The notes under the pieces: model-generated
Seen by the model: only the letters and a program-made list of their open reading frames with translations
Database searches by the model: none
Told to the model about the DNA's origin: nothing
In this document: positions 24,501 through 39,500 of the stretch, in pieces
How positions within the stretch are numbered: position 1 is the stretch's first letter
Layout of the letters: every line of letters starts with the position of its first letter
Source of the DNA: Pteria penguin
Lineage: Eukaryota; Mollusca; Bivalvia; Pterioida; Pteriidae
Reading direction: 5' to 3'
NCBI GenBank assembly: GCA_035048485.1
Contig: CM068592.1
Location: 42,546,133 to 42,610,132 of the forward strand
Length of the DNA stretch: 64,000 nucleotides
Translations under genes and position numbers: made by a program

Positions 24501-27500
24501 TGGCCTAGAAGTATCGCTCTCGCCTCCTGATCAGGAGACCGGGGTTCAAGTCCCGCTCTGGTCATGCTGGTGTCCTGTCTTTCGGATGAGACAGTAAAAA
24601 CTGAGGCCCTGTGTCGTGGTATGCATGGCACATTAAAGATCCCTCACTGTTTCGGGTTGGTCCGTTGCAAAGGTCAAAATTTGTTTGCCCCGCATCAGAC
24701 AGAGGCCGTCTCCATATACATGAAATATTCGTGGTGTGACGTTAAACAAAAATCAATCAGTCAATCAATATATCTTATCACTTTAAAATAATTGTCTAGA
24801 ATCCAGTTAATCCCAGTCTGAATTGTCTAAAATCCAGTAAATTCCAGTCTGAATTGTCTAAAATCCAGTTTATCCCTGTCTAGTTAACCCCAGTCTGAAT
24901 TATCTAAAATCCAGTTAATCCCAGTTTGAATTGTCAAAAATTCAGTTCATCCAAGTCTGAATTGTCTAAATCTAGTTAATCCCAGTCTCAATTGTCTAAA
25001 ATCTAGTTATTCCCAGTCTCAATTATCTAAAATCCAATTAATCCCAGTTTGAATTGTGTTTTGGATTTGATCAATTTAAAGGCCACCTTGTGTCAGTAGA
25101 GTGTATTATGTGTCATTTCTGATGTTTGTACCCTCACTTTAAAGATCCTTGTGCATACAGTGTTTGGTTATTCTGTTTAAGTGGATGTCCCTCATTCCTG
25201 AATATGGCTTGTAACAAGGAGTTGTTCCTTTTGGGGTCATTTGAGTATCATAATCACAAATCATTTATTTCACCAAATATATATTAATCATAACTTTTTT
25301 ACATATTTATGTCTAATTTTTCTGTTTCCAGATGACAAAACAGATGGATATGTTCAAGATCAATTTGGAGGACTTTGCATCAAAGCATAAGGATGATATC
25401 AGAAAAGATCCAGAATTTCGAGTCCAGTTTCAAGAGATGTGTGCATCAATAGGGGTGGATCCATTGGCATGTAAGTATTAATCATGTGTGCATTAATAGG
25501 GGTGGATCCATTGGCATGTAAGTATTAATCATGTGTGCATCAATAGGGGTGGATCCATTGGCATGTAAGTATTGATCGTGTGCCATGGCTTGATATTGTC
25601 ATAAAAAATGTTTTCAAAATGCCAGCCCAAAATGAATTTCTCACAGCCAAATTTTAAAATGATAGGCAGTTGAGTTCTCTACCATTAGTCTGACAGTTTA
25701 TTGCACAGTATAATTTCTGATAACCCTGATGTGCTGGACTAGGGAGAGTTTCTGAAAACTTCTGCTTTCTGCATTCATTTTAAGTAAAGTCTGCTTTATT
25801 CTCCATCATTTTGTCACAGAGCTTTTAATACTGATCATACTAAAGCAACAGTGATGTAACTCACTGTAGGCTCTCCCCTCTGTTAAGTCTGGATTTGATG
25901 CTTTGATAGGGAAAGTGATAAAATCAGTCTGTGTACCTGCTGAGATCTGTAGTTTTCTCTGGGTAATGCAGTTTCCTGCCTTTTGAGATCTGTAGTTTTC
26001 TCTGGGTACTGCAGTTTCCTGCCTTTTGAGATCTGTAGTTTTCTCTGGGTATTGCAGTTTCCTGCCTTTGAGATCTGTAGTTTTCTCTGGGTACTGTAGT
26101 TTCTTACCTTTTCAGATCTGTAGTTTTCTCTGGGTACTGCAGTTTCCTGCCTTTTGAGATCTGTAGTTTTCTCTGGGTATTGCAGTTTCCTGCCTTTGAG
26201 ATCTGTAGTTTTCTCTGGGTACTGTAGTTTCTTACCTTTTGAGATCTGTAGTTTTCTCTGGGTACTGCAGTTTCCTGCCTTTTGAGATTTGTAGTTTTCT
26301 CTGGGTACTGCAGTTTCCTGCCTTTTGAGATCTGTAGTTTTCTCTGGGTACTGCAGTTTCCTACCTTTTGAGATCTGTAGTTTTCTCTGGGTACTGCAGT
26401 TTTCTACCTTTTGTTTAAGACTAGCTGCCTTGATAGACGTGAAAAATTTCTGGTTTAACATTAAACAAAATTAATAGGCAATACATCATAATTAAAGTAA
26501 GTAATGATAAGATTTGGTAGACATATCTATAAAATTCTAATACACATAATTAATTTTATACATTCTTATTTCAATGCTTACTTTCTTTCTGAATTGTAAT
26601 GAATGTACATTTTCAGCCAGCAAAGGGTTTTGGGCAGAGATGCTTGGGGTTGGAGATTTCTATTATGAGTTAGGTGTACAGATTATTGAAGTCTGTCTAG
26701 CAGCTAGTCACAGAAATGGAGGTACGTTCACCAAGCATGCAAAGTATGTACAAAATTGTCACAACATATGTAATACGTTAACCATACATACAATGGAAAT
26801 TCTTATAATGTTTATATTAAAGTCTGACCACTTTTGTCCCTGTCTGCCACTCATGCATCATGGATATGCATACAATATTTTATACATGACTATGAAAATG
26901 TCAGGGTATTGATAACACTGTTATAAGTATGCTTTCTTTATTAAGGGTTAATTGGTATTGAAGAACTGCGAGACAAAGTGATGAAGTCACGAGGGAAAAA
27001 ATCTCAAGAAGTCAGTCTGTAAGTCTACTGTTTCTAAATCATGCTTTATATAAAACACTGGATTTGATCATACATTTAATAAGCTTAAGTATTGTGGGAT
27101 ACCTTGCAATACAATACTATATCACTACATTGCTCTGTGATGAGATAGTATCTCAGTACAATACTATATCACTACATTGCTCTGTGATGAGATAGTATCT
27201 CAGTACAATACTATATCACTACATTGCTCTGTGATGAGATAGTATCTCAGTACAATACTATATCACTACATTGCTCTGTGATGAGGTAGTATCTCAGTAC
27301 AATACTATATCACTACATTGCTCTGTGATGAGGTAGTATCTCAGTACAATACTATATCACTACATTGCACTGTGATGAGATAGTATCTCAGTACAATACT
27401 ATATCACTGCATTGCACTGTGATAAGGTAGTATCTCAATACAATACTATATCACTACATTGTACTGTGATAAGATAGTATCTCAATACAATACTATATCC

Positions 27501-30500
27501 CTACATTGATCTGTGATGAAGTATTATCTCAGTACAATATTATATCACTACATTGTACTGTGATGAGGTAGTATCTCAGTACAATACTATATCACTACAT
27601 TGCACTGTGATAAGGTAGTATCTCAGTACAATACTATATCATTACATTGTACTGTGATAAGGTAGTATCTCAGTACAATAGTATATCACTACATTGCTCT
27701 GTGATAAGATGGTATCTCAATACAATATTATATCACTGCATTGCTCTATGATAAAGTAGTATCTCAATACAATACTATATCACTACATTGCTCTGTGATG
27801 AGATAGTATCTCAGTACAATACTATATCACTACATTGTACTGTGATAAGATAGTATCTCAGTACAATACTATATCACTACATTGCTCTGTGATAAGATAG
27901 TATCTCAGTACAATACCTACACTACATTGCTCTGTGATAAGATAGTATCTCAGTACAATACTATATCACTACATTGTACTGTGATAAGGTAGTATCTCAG
28001 TACAATACTATATCACTGCATTGCTCTATGATAAGGTAGTATCTCAATACAATATTATATCACTGCATTGCTCTATGATAAAGTAGTATCTCAATACAAT
28101 ACTATATCACTACATTGCTCTGTGATGAGATAGTATCTCAGTACAATACTATATCACTGCATTGCTCTATGATAAAGTAGTATCTCAGTACAATACTATA
28201 TCACTGCATTGCTCTGTGATAAGGTAGTATCTCAGTACAATGCTATATCACTACATTGTACTGTGATAAGGTAGTATCTCAGTACAATACTATATCACTA
28301 CATTGCTCTGTGATAAGATGGTATCTCAGTACAATACTATATCACTAAATTGTACTGTGATAAGATAGTATCTCAGTACAATACTATATCACTACATTGC
28401 TCTGTGATGAGGTAGTATCTCAGTACAATACTATATCACTACATTGCTCTGTGATGAGATAGTATCTCAGTACAATACTATATCACTGCATTTTACTGTG
28501 ATAAGGTAGTATCTCAATACAATACTATATCACTACATTGTACTGTGATAAGATAGTATCTCAATACAATACTATATCACTACATTGATCTGTGATGAAG
28601 TATTATCTCAGTACAATATTATATCACTACATTGTACTGTGATAAGGTAGTATCTCAGTACAATACTATATCACTACATTGTACTGTGATAAGGTAGTAT
28701 CTCAATACAATATTATATCACTGCATTGCTCTATGATAAAGTAGTATCTCAATACAATACTATATCACTACATTGTACTGTGATAAGGTAGTATCTCAGT
28801 ACAATACTATATCACTGCATTGCTCTATGATAAGGTAGTATCTCAATACAATATTATATCACTGCATTGCTCTATGATAAAGTAGTATCTCAATACAATA
28901 CTATATCACTACATTGCTCTGTGATGAGATAGTATCTCAGTACAATACTATATCACTGCATTGCTCTATGATAAAGTAGTATCTCAGTACAATACTATAT
29001 CACTGCATTGCTCTGTGATAAGGTAGTATCTCAGTACAATGCTATATCACTACATTGTACTGTGATAAGGTAGTATCTCAGTACAATACTATATCACTAC
29101 ATTGCTCTGTGATAAGATGGTATCTCAGTACAATACTATATCACTAAATTGTACTGTGATAAGATAGTATCTCAGTACAATACTATATCACTACATTGCT
29201 CTGTGATGAGGTAGTATCTCAGTACAATACTATATCACTACATTGCTCTGTGATGAGATAGTATCTCAATATATTACTATATCACTACATTGCTTTGTAT
29301 TCAGATATTATCTCAATAAAATGTTATATCATTACATGACACTGTGATAAGGTAGTATTTCAATAAAATGCTATATCGCTATCCTGCACTGTAATAAGAT
29401 TGTATCTCAGTAAAATACTACATCACTACATTATAATGTGATAGGATAGTATCTCAATACAATATTATATCTCTTACATTGCACTGTGATGAGGTAGTAT
29501 CTCAGTACAATACTATATTACTACATTGCTCTGTGATGAGATAGTATCTCATTGTAATACTATATCACTTCATTGTACAGTGATAAGATAGTATCTCAAT
29601 ACAATATTATATCACTACATTGCTGTGTGATAAGATAGTATCTTAATACAATACTATATCACTACATTGTACTTTATCACTACCATGTATTTTGATAATA
29701 ATATCTTCACTCTGACAGTGGTCATATCTCTGGTGTATATATATAACACGCAGAAAACACTAAACACATTCACACTGACAGTGGACATATCTCTAGAGTA
29801 TAGATATAACATGCAGTAAACATTAACACATTCACACTGACAGTGGACATATCTCTAGAGTATAGATATAACATGCAGTAAACACTAAAGACATTCACAC
29901 TGACAGTGGACGTATCTCTAGAGTATAGATATAACATGCAGTAAACACTAAACACATTCATACTGACAGTGGACATATCTCTAGAGTATAGATATAACAT
30001 GCAGTAAACATTAACACATTCACACTGACAGTGGACATATCTCTAATGTATAGATATAACATGCAGTACACACCAAACACATTCACACTGACAGTGGACA
30101 TATCTCTAGAGTATAGATATAACACGCAGAAAACATTAACACATTCACACTGACAGTGGACATATCTCTAGAGTATAGATATAACATGCAGTAAACATTA
30201 ACACATTCACACTGACAGTGGACATATCTCTAGAGTATAGATATAACATGCAGTAAACACTAAAGACATTCACACTGACAGTGGACATATCTCTAGAGTA
30301 TAGATATAACATGCAGAAAACACTAAACACATTCACACTGACAGTGGACATATCTCTAGTGTATAGATATAACATGCAGTAAACACTAAAGACATTCACA
30401 CTGACAGTGGACATATCTCTAGAGTATAGATATAACACGCAGAAAACATTAACACATTCACACTGACAGTGGACATATCTCTAGAGTATAGATATAACAT

Positions 30501-33500
30501 GCAGTAAACATTAACACATTCACACTGACAGTGGACGTATCTCTAGAGTATAGATATAACATGCAGTAAACACTAAAGACATTCACACTGACAGTGGACA
30601 TATCTCTAGAGTATAGATATAACATGCAGTAAACATTAATACATTCACACTGACAGTGGACGTATCTCTAGAGTATAGATATAACATGCAGTAAACATTA
30701 ACACATTCACACTGACAGTGGACGTATCTCTAGAGTATAGATATAACATGCAGTAAACATTAAACACATTCACACTGACAGTGGACATATCTCTAGAGTA
30801 TAGATATAACATGCAGTAAACATTAACACATTCACACTGACAGTGGACGTATCTCTAGAGTATAGATATAACATGCAGTAAACACTAAACACATTCACAC
30901 TGACAGTGGACATATCTCTAGAGTATAGATATAACATGCAGTAAACATTAACACATTCACACTGACAGTGGACATATCTCTAGTGTATAGATATAACATG
31001 CAGTAAACACTAAACACATTCACACTGACAGTGGACATATCTCTAGTGTATAGATATAACATGCAGTAAACACTAAAGACATTCACACTGACAGTGGACA
31101 TATCTCTAGAGTATAGATATAACATGCAGTAAACATTAACACATTCACACTGACAGTGGACATATCTCTAGAGTATAGATATAACATGCAGTAAACACTA
31201 AACACATTCACACTGACAGTGGACATATCTCTAGAGTATAGATATAACATGCAGTAAACACTAAACACATTCACACTGACAGTGGACATATCTCTAGAGT
31301 ATAGATATAACATGCAGTAAACATTAACACATTCACACTGACAGTGGACATATCTCTAGAGTATAGATATAACATGCAGTAAACATTAACACATTCACAC
31401 TGACAGTGGACATATCTCTAGAGTATAGATATAACATGCAGTAAACACTAAAGACATTCACACTGACAGTGGACATATCTCTAGAGTATAGATATAACAT
31501 GCAGAAAACACCAAACACATTCACACTGACAGTGGACATATCTCTAATGTATAGATATAACATGCAGTAAACACTAAACACATTTCTGACAGTGGACATA
31601 TCTCTAGAGTATAGATATAACATGCAGTAAACACTAAACACATTCACACTGACAGTGGACATATCTCTAGTGTAGAAATATAACATGCAGTAAACATTAA
31701 ACACATTCACACTGACAGTGGACATATCTCTAGAGTATAGATATAACATGCAGAAAGACATTCACACTGACAGTGGACATATCTCTAATGTATAGATATA
31801 ACATGCAGTAAACATTAAACACATTCACACTGACAGTGGACATATCTCTAGAGTATAGATATAACACGCAGAAAACACTAAACACATTCACACTGACAGT
31901 GGACGTATCTCTAGAGTATAGATGTAACATGCAGTAAACACTAAATACATTCACACTGACAGTGGACATATCTCTAGAGTATAGATATAACATGCAGTAA
32001 ACATTAACACATTCACACTGACAGTGGACATATCTCTAGTGTATAGATATAACATGCAGTAAACACCAAACACATTCACACTGACAGTGGACATATCTCT
32101 AGAGTATAGATACACTACCCTCCATAAATAAGTACACACTCTTATATTTTTCATAGCTTTGGAATCAATTTGACAAAAATGAAAGAAATAGAAATAATTA
32201 AGATATTTTGCTTTTTTTTTTACATGTATATTCAATGAAAGAACATATTTTATAATGAAAAAGTGAAGTTTAACTAAACATTTTTAAAAATCATATAAAA
32301 ATGCAATACTAATCTATAATGCACATTTCAGAATTATATTTTGTGTACCCTCATCTTGCCCTTATCACAGCTTGAATACTTTTACGCATGCTTTTTACAA
32401 GTGTTCTGCATCTCCTGGCAGACAAATTGTCTCAACATTCTATCAGTTAAAACCTAACAACCTAAGATATTGACTTATTATTTGTTGTCTTTAAAGAAAA
32501 TTCCTGGGGTGGGTACTTACTTATGGAGGATAGTGTATAACATGCAGTAAACACCAAACACATTTACACAGACAGTGGACGTATCATTGGAGAATAGTTG
32601 TATAGATATGCCTTTGAAGTAGCAGTGGTAATAAGATAATCTTCTTTTCAATGAAAAGAAATGAACAGTTTCTTCAGTCAACGATCTTAATAAAGCAAAA
32701 AAAAAAATAAGTTGCCATAATCATAATCTGTGTACAGATGGGTACAGTCCTAACATAACATACATGTTAACATGTACAGATGGGTGCAGTCCTTACATAA
32801 CATACACGTTAACATGTACAGATGGGTGCAATCCTAAAATAACATACATGTTAACATGTACAGATGGGTGCAGTCCTAACATAACATACATATTATCAGG
32901 TACAGATGGATGCAGTCATAACATAACATACATGTTAACATGTACAGATGGGTGCAGTCCTAACATAACATACATATTAACATGTGCAGATGGGTGCAGT
33001 CCTAACATAACATACATGTTAACATGTACAGATGGGTGCAGTCCTAACATAGCATACATGTTAACATGTACAGATGGATGCAGTCCTAACATAACATACA
33101 TGTTAACATGTACAGATGGGTGCAGTCCTAACATAACATACATGTTAACATGTACAGATAGGTGCAGTCCTAACATAACATACATGTTAACATGCACAGA
33201 CGGATGCAGTCCTAACATAACATACATATTAACATGTACAGATGGGTGCAGTCCTTACATAACATACATGTTAACATGTACAGATGGGTGCAGTCCTTAC
33301 ATAACATACATGTTAACATGTACAGATAGGTGCAGTCCTCACATAACATACATGTTAACATGCACAGATGGGTGCAGTCCTGACATAACATACATGTTAA
33401 CATGTACAGATGGGTGCAGTCCTAACATAGCATACATGTTAACATGTACAGAGGGGTGCAGTCCTAACATAACATACATGTTAACATGTACAGTTGGGTG

Positions 33501-36500
33501 CAGTCCTAACATAACATACATGTTAACATGTGCAGATGGGTGCAGTCCTAACATAACATACATGTTAACATGTACAGATGGGTGCAGTCCTAACATAGCA
33601 TACATGTTAACATGTACAGATGGGTGCAGTCCTAACATAACATACATGTTAACATGTACAGATGGGTGCAGTCCTAACATAACATACATGTTAACATGCA
33701 CAGATGGGTGCAGTCCTAACATAACATACATATTAACATGTACAGATGGGTGCAGTCCTTACATAACATACATGTTAACATGTACAGATGGGTGCAGTCC
33801 TAACATAACATACATGTTAACATGTACAGATGGGTGCAGTCCTAACATAACATACATGTTAACATGTACAGATAGGTGCAGTCCTAACATAACATACATG
33901 TTAACATGCACAGATGGATGCAGTCCTAACATAACATACATATTAACATGTACAGATGGGTGCAGTCCTTACATAACATACATGTTAACATGTACAGATG
34001 GGTGCAGTCCTAACATAACATACATGTTAACATGTACAGATAGGTGCAGTCCTAACATAACATACATGTTAACATGCACAGATGGATGCAGTCCTGACAT
34101 AACATACATGTTACCATGTACAGATGGGTGCAGTCCTAACATAGCATACATGTTAACATGTACAGAGGGGTGCAGTCCTAACATAACATACATGTTAACA
34201 TGTACAGATGGGTGCAGTCCTAACATAACATACATGTTAACATGTGCAGATGGGTGCAGTCCTAACATAACATACATGTTAACATGTACAGATGGGTGCA
34301 GTCCTAACATAGCATACATGTTAACATGTACAGATGGGTGCAGTCCTAACATAATATACATGTTAACATGTACAGATAGGTGCAGTCCTAACATAACATA
34401 CATGTTAACATGCACAGATGGGTGCAGTCCTAACATAACATACATATTAACATGTACAGATGGGTGCAGTCCTTACATAACATACATGTTAACATGTACA
34501 GATGGGTGCAGTCCTAACATAACATACATGTTAACATGTACAGATAGGTGCAGTCCTAACATAACATACATGTTAACATGCACAGATGGGTGCAGTCCTG
34601 ACAAAACATACATGTTAACATGTACAGATTGGTGCAGTCCTAACATAGCATACATGTTAACATGTACAGAGGGGTGCAGTCCTAACATAACATACATGTT
34701 AACATGTACAGATGGGTGCAGTCCTAACATAACATACATGTTAACATGTACAGATGGGTGCAGTCCTAACATAAATACATGTTAACATGAAAAGTGGTCA
34801 TGAGGACTGCTATAGCAAACACGTCGGGACTACATGACCGGACGTGAGTTTGCTCTTTATGGTAACTTGGGAGGAAATTATTATTATTATGATTCATTCC
34901 CGTGTGCACTCGCTCCAGCCGCATTTTTACATGATTAATTCTTTCTATGTTGTGGTATGGATGGAGCAAATAAAATGGATCTAATTAACTCACAGAGAAT
35001 GTTGCCATAAATATGTAGATTACATGTAATGTTAAAATGACACCCCTCATTCAATCTCTCATACAGATGGTGTTACGCTACTCTCTGCCTTTCCCCTCTC
35101 GTGTTGGATCGAAGCTGTTTTAAGAGGATTCTTGTAAAACTAGGAAAGATCCTATTTAACGATATAAGTGACTTACATGGTGTAGCAAATGTAGAAGCCT
35201 ATCTATTATAAGGTTAATTGATGTTTAAAATCTATTACGCCATTAAATGGGTTTTTTCCCAGTTTTACAAGAATCTTGTAAAAACAGCTTTGAGACAGTA
35301 ACAGAGGGGAAAAACGGAGAGTAGCGTTGCCCCCTCTGTATAAGAGATTGACCCCTCATTAAGCGTTTCATATCTAATATAGAAAAAGAAATTACTGCCC
35401 AGACATGTAATAAGATGTTTATGAAAAACTTTTTCAGTTGTACTATAAAGATTATTATTTTTTAAATTTAATATTATTTATCCCTTTTTTTTATATTTAT
35501 TCATTTATATATTCATTTCCTCTGTATCTATTTATTTATTTATTTATTGTTATCATTTTTATTATTATTGTAAAATAAAAATAAATTTCATTATATTCAG
35601 GGTTCGGAAATTGCTTCCAATATTCTGAAATGTCATCCCTCAAGGGTTTTATTTAAATCTAAATATTTTATTTACACATTCCTATAGTCTTATATTTCTA
35701 TATACAATTTATATATTGATCCCCCTTCAAATCTATTTTTATGTACATGTGAATGTTAGTTTAAGTTGTAAGCAAGGAAACATGACTGTCAAACACATTC
35801 ATGTGACAGTCAAGCAAGTTCATGTGGAAAGCTGCATGAACGCAATTGCCTGTGCTTAGCAGTCCTCAGTGCTCACATTGAATAAAGCTAATACTTGAGA
35901 TAAATCTACACCTTTCTTAGATTTAAACATCAAAATTTTCAACCACCTAATATATACTAATATTTATGATAAACGTGAGGATTTTGGATTTCCTATTGTA
36001 AATTTCCCTTACTTGGATGGCAATGTCCCTCGACTCCCATCATATGGTATCTATATATCTCAATTAGTTCGATTTGTCAGAGGCTGCACCGATGTTTTGG
36101 ACTTTCATAAACGAAATTTACAAATTACTACTAAAATTTTAACTCAGGGTTACAGATAGCACAAGCTAAGAAAAACATTCGGCAAATTCTTCAGATCTTA
36201 TTCAGAACTTCTATCTAAATTTGGAAATATTTCTTTTCAACAGTATGTATCCAATGGAATTTCCCATCCTAATTTTTACAGTGATCTCGTATATAAACTA
36301 AGGAAAGTAAAAGGCTCCGATAACGTTATTTTATCATGTAATAAAATAGTCAGACGTCTTCTAAATAGACAATATGATATTGAGATCATCAAAAAGACTA
36401 TAGGTCTTGTATTTGGCCCCTCTACAGCTTTATGCAGACTTTTACTTGAATGTTGCACGCTGACTAACAGGGCTGTGGGGACTATATGACGGGCCTTGTC

Positions 36501-39500
36501 CAAACCTCTTTCAGAGGAGACATGGTCCTGAACCTCGTCCCCTCTGACTGTTAGTCGGGACTCCTACAGATCCAGGGTCTTAGCTCGCCTTCAGACTGGC
36601 AGAGCACGGTTTATCATGTTGATGTCGCATATATTTTTGTACCATTATGTGTTTTACAATACCTTACGTGTTTATATTTTTATGACCTCTCAATATGCGA
36701 TACCTGTTGACCCTTGTTCTTTACATGGAGGATTATTTATAAATTTTTAAATGTACGTCATTTGATTGTTCTGCTGTTACGGTGAGTGGGAAGGTGGGCC
36801 CGTAAACCGGTTAACCACACCATTTGTTTGGCTTTTGTCAAATTAAATGACCGTCCTAAGTCAGTATCGTAATTGCACTACAATCAAATATTTTTGTAAT
36901 GTGTTATATGTTCTTGTATATTATTTATATTCATGTATTGTATAGCTCCATGGTGACTTCTGCCACATAACTGAGCCAGTAACTCGTCTTTTTTCTTTGA
37001 GAAAAGCCAACTTCCCATTTAGGCAACGTTTATATATAATGTTATATAAGGACTACACCTCACTGTATCTCCTTTGTGCCGTTTACATCATTAGCCACAG
37101 GGTGATTTACATACTGTTGAACCTTACAATCAGTGCTATTTATGCATTCATAATTTGTGACAAACCCAATTGGTTATAAGCGATAATAGACTAATAGTTA
37201 GTTTATATAAATTAATTAAATATTTCATAGAAATATCCCTATTAATGACCCTTCAAACTATGCCTTAATTTGTGGAAATTTTGTAATATTTTTACATGTT
37301 TTACAGAGATGACTTATTACGGGCCATTAAGAAGTTGAAGGTTTTGGGGAATGGATTCACTGTGATATCTCTTGGCAAGACCTATATGGTGCAGAGTGTT
37401 CCTGGAGAGCTGACCATGGATCATACAAATCTACTTCAACAAGCACAGGTAAATTTATGATAGCCCCACCAAAGCAACACAGGTAAATTTATGATAGCCC
37501 CACCAAAGAAAGCACAGGTAAATTTATGATAGCCCCACCAAAGCAAGCACAGGTAAATTCAAGATAGCCCCACCAAAGCAAGCACAGGTAAATTTATGAT
37601 AGCCCCACCAAAGCAAGCACAGGTAAATTCAAGATAGCCCCACCAAAGCAAGCACAGGTAAATTCATGATAGCCCCACCAAAGCAAGCACAGGTAAATTC
37701 ATGATAGCCCCACCAAAGCAAGCACAGGTAAATTCAAGATAGCCCCACCAAAGCAAGCACAGGTAAATTCAAGATAGCCCCACCAAAGCAAGCACAGGTA
37801 AATTCATGATAGCCCCACCAAAGCAAGCTTAGGTAAATTCAAGATAGCCCCACCAAAGTAAGCACAGGTAAATTTATGATAGCCCCACCAAAGCAAGCAC
37901 AGGTAAATTCAAGATAGCCCCACCAAAGCAAGCACAGGTAAATTCATGATAGCCCCACCAAAGCAAGCACAGGTAAGTTTATGAAAGCCTCACCAAAGCC
38001 AGCACAGGTAAATTTATGATAGCTCCATTAAAGCAGCGCAGGTAAATTTATGTTAGCCCTACCAAAGCAGCACAGGTAAATTCATGAAAGCCCCACTAAA
38101 GCAGTATAGGTAAATTCATGATAGCCCCACTAAAGCAGCCCAGGTAAATTTGTGATGGCCCATTAGAGCGGCACATGAAATCTATGATAGCCCCACTAAA
38201 GAAGCACAGGTCAGTTCATGATAGTCCCTCCAAAGAAGCACAGGTAAATTTATGATAGTCCCAACCAAAGCAGTACAGGTGAATCCATGATAGCCCCATT
38301 AAAGCAGCACAGGTAAATTTGTGATTTCCCCGCCAAACACAACAAGTTCAGGTGATTTATGATAGTCCCTCTTCTAGCAGGCTCAGGTAAATTCATGATA
38401 GCCCCACCCAAGCAGCACAGGTAATTTATAACCCTCCAATAACAAGCTCGTTGAACAGAGACTATTAACAATAAAATGTTTTAGAAGCCTATTAATATGA
38501 CACTGTGAATTCAATTCAACATCTGAATCCTCTAAATGTTTTGAAAATCAATAGTGCAATGCTGCAACATTCAGGTCATGTAGAAAAAAACTATTCTACG
38601 ACTTTATAAAGCAGGAGAATGTCAGAGTTAATGGATCTTTAAGAAGTTGATACATCTTGGCATGAATGAGTAGCTGATCAATATATAGACTAAAATGAGA
38701 TGTTTGAGAGTTGTACTTAAATATTCAAAGAGCTGATGAACAATTCATCGTTATGTAAATAATTAAGGATTAAATGATCCTCCCAGGAGGTCATGAATCA
38801 CTTACAGAGTACAAGGACATGAATATTCTGTGAGGGTCCTCAAATACCCTATGACTAATTATATCCAGTAGGAGAAAATGATTCCCCAAGGACACAGTGA
38901 ATTACTTAAAATTACATCAATACGAATATTCAGAGATTCAGTGAATAGCAGGTAACAGGTAAACAGAGGGAATTATCTGCTCCTCTCTCTTTATACACTC
39001 CCCAAACTGGATGAGAAATGATATAAGGGTTGTGCAATTAAATGAATGAATGCATTTATCACTTCTTTTATTGCCATGGCTATTTGACCTTTTGTATTTG
39101 TATATATATCATAGTGTCCTTCATACTACATTGTGTATGTATCATAGTGTCCTCCATACTACATTGTGTATATATCATAGTGTACTCCATACTACATTGT
39201 TTATATATCATAGTGTCCTCCATACTACATTGTGTATATATCATAGTGTCTTCCATACTACATTGTGTATATATCATAGTGTCTTCCATACTACATTGTA
39301 TATATATCATAGTGTCCTCCATACTACATTGTGTATATATCAAAGTGTCCTTCATACTACATTGTGTATATATCATAGTGTCCTTCATACAACATTGTGT
39401 ATGTATCATAGTGTCCTTCATACTACATTGTGTATGTATCATAGTGTCCTTCATACTACATTGTGTATATATCATAGTGTCCTTCATATTACATTATGTA

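Noticed and set aside
23852..24767. Two possible tRNA genes with good A and B boxes.
   Set aside because: The heads lack a complete cloverleaf, continue into a shared core and AATC tail, and have target duplications, so they are SINEs.
25925..26420. 3' splice-site-like TTCTCTGGGTACTGCAG in each unit of the 42-43-bp array, which might mirror the donor arrays.
   Set aside because: It is on the plus strand, but no exon with that acceptor or flanking sequence exists in SNF8, so there is no founder junction to compare.
25883..26461. 192-codon minus-strand open frame rich in PEKTTDLK.
   Set aside because: Spans the 42-43-bp array in SNF8 intron 3 and consists almost wholly of repeat.
32764..34785. 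673-codon plus-strand open frame repeating MLTCTDGCSPNITY, looking like a cysteine-rich repeat protein.
   Set aside because: It is a 42-bp (14-codon) minisatellite inside an SNF8 intron. Minus-strand frames are open too, and there is no non-repeat coding part or signal peptide.
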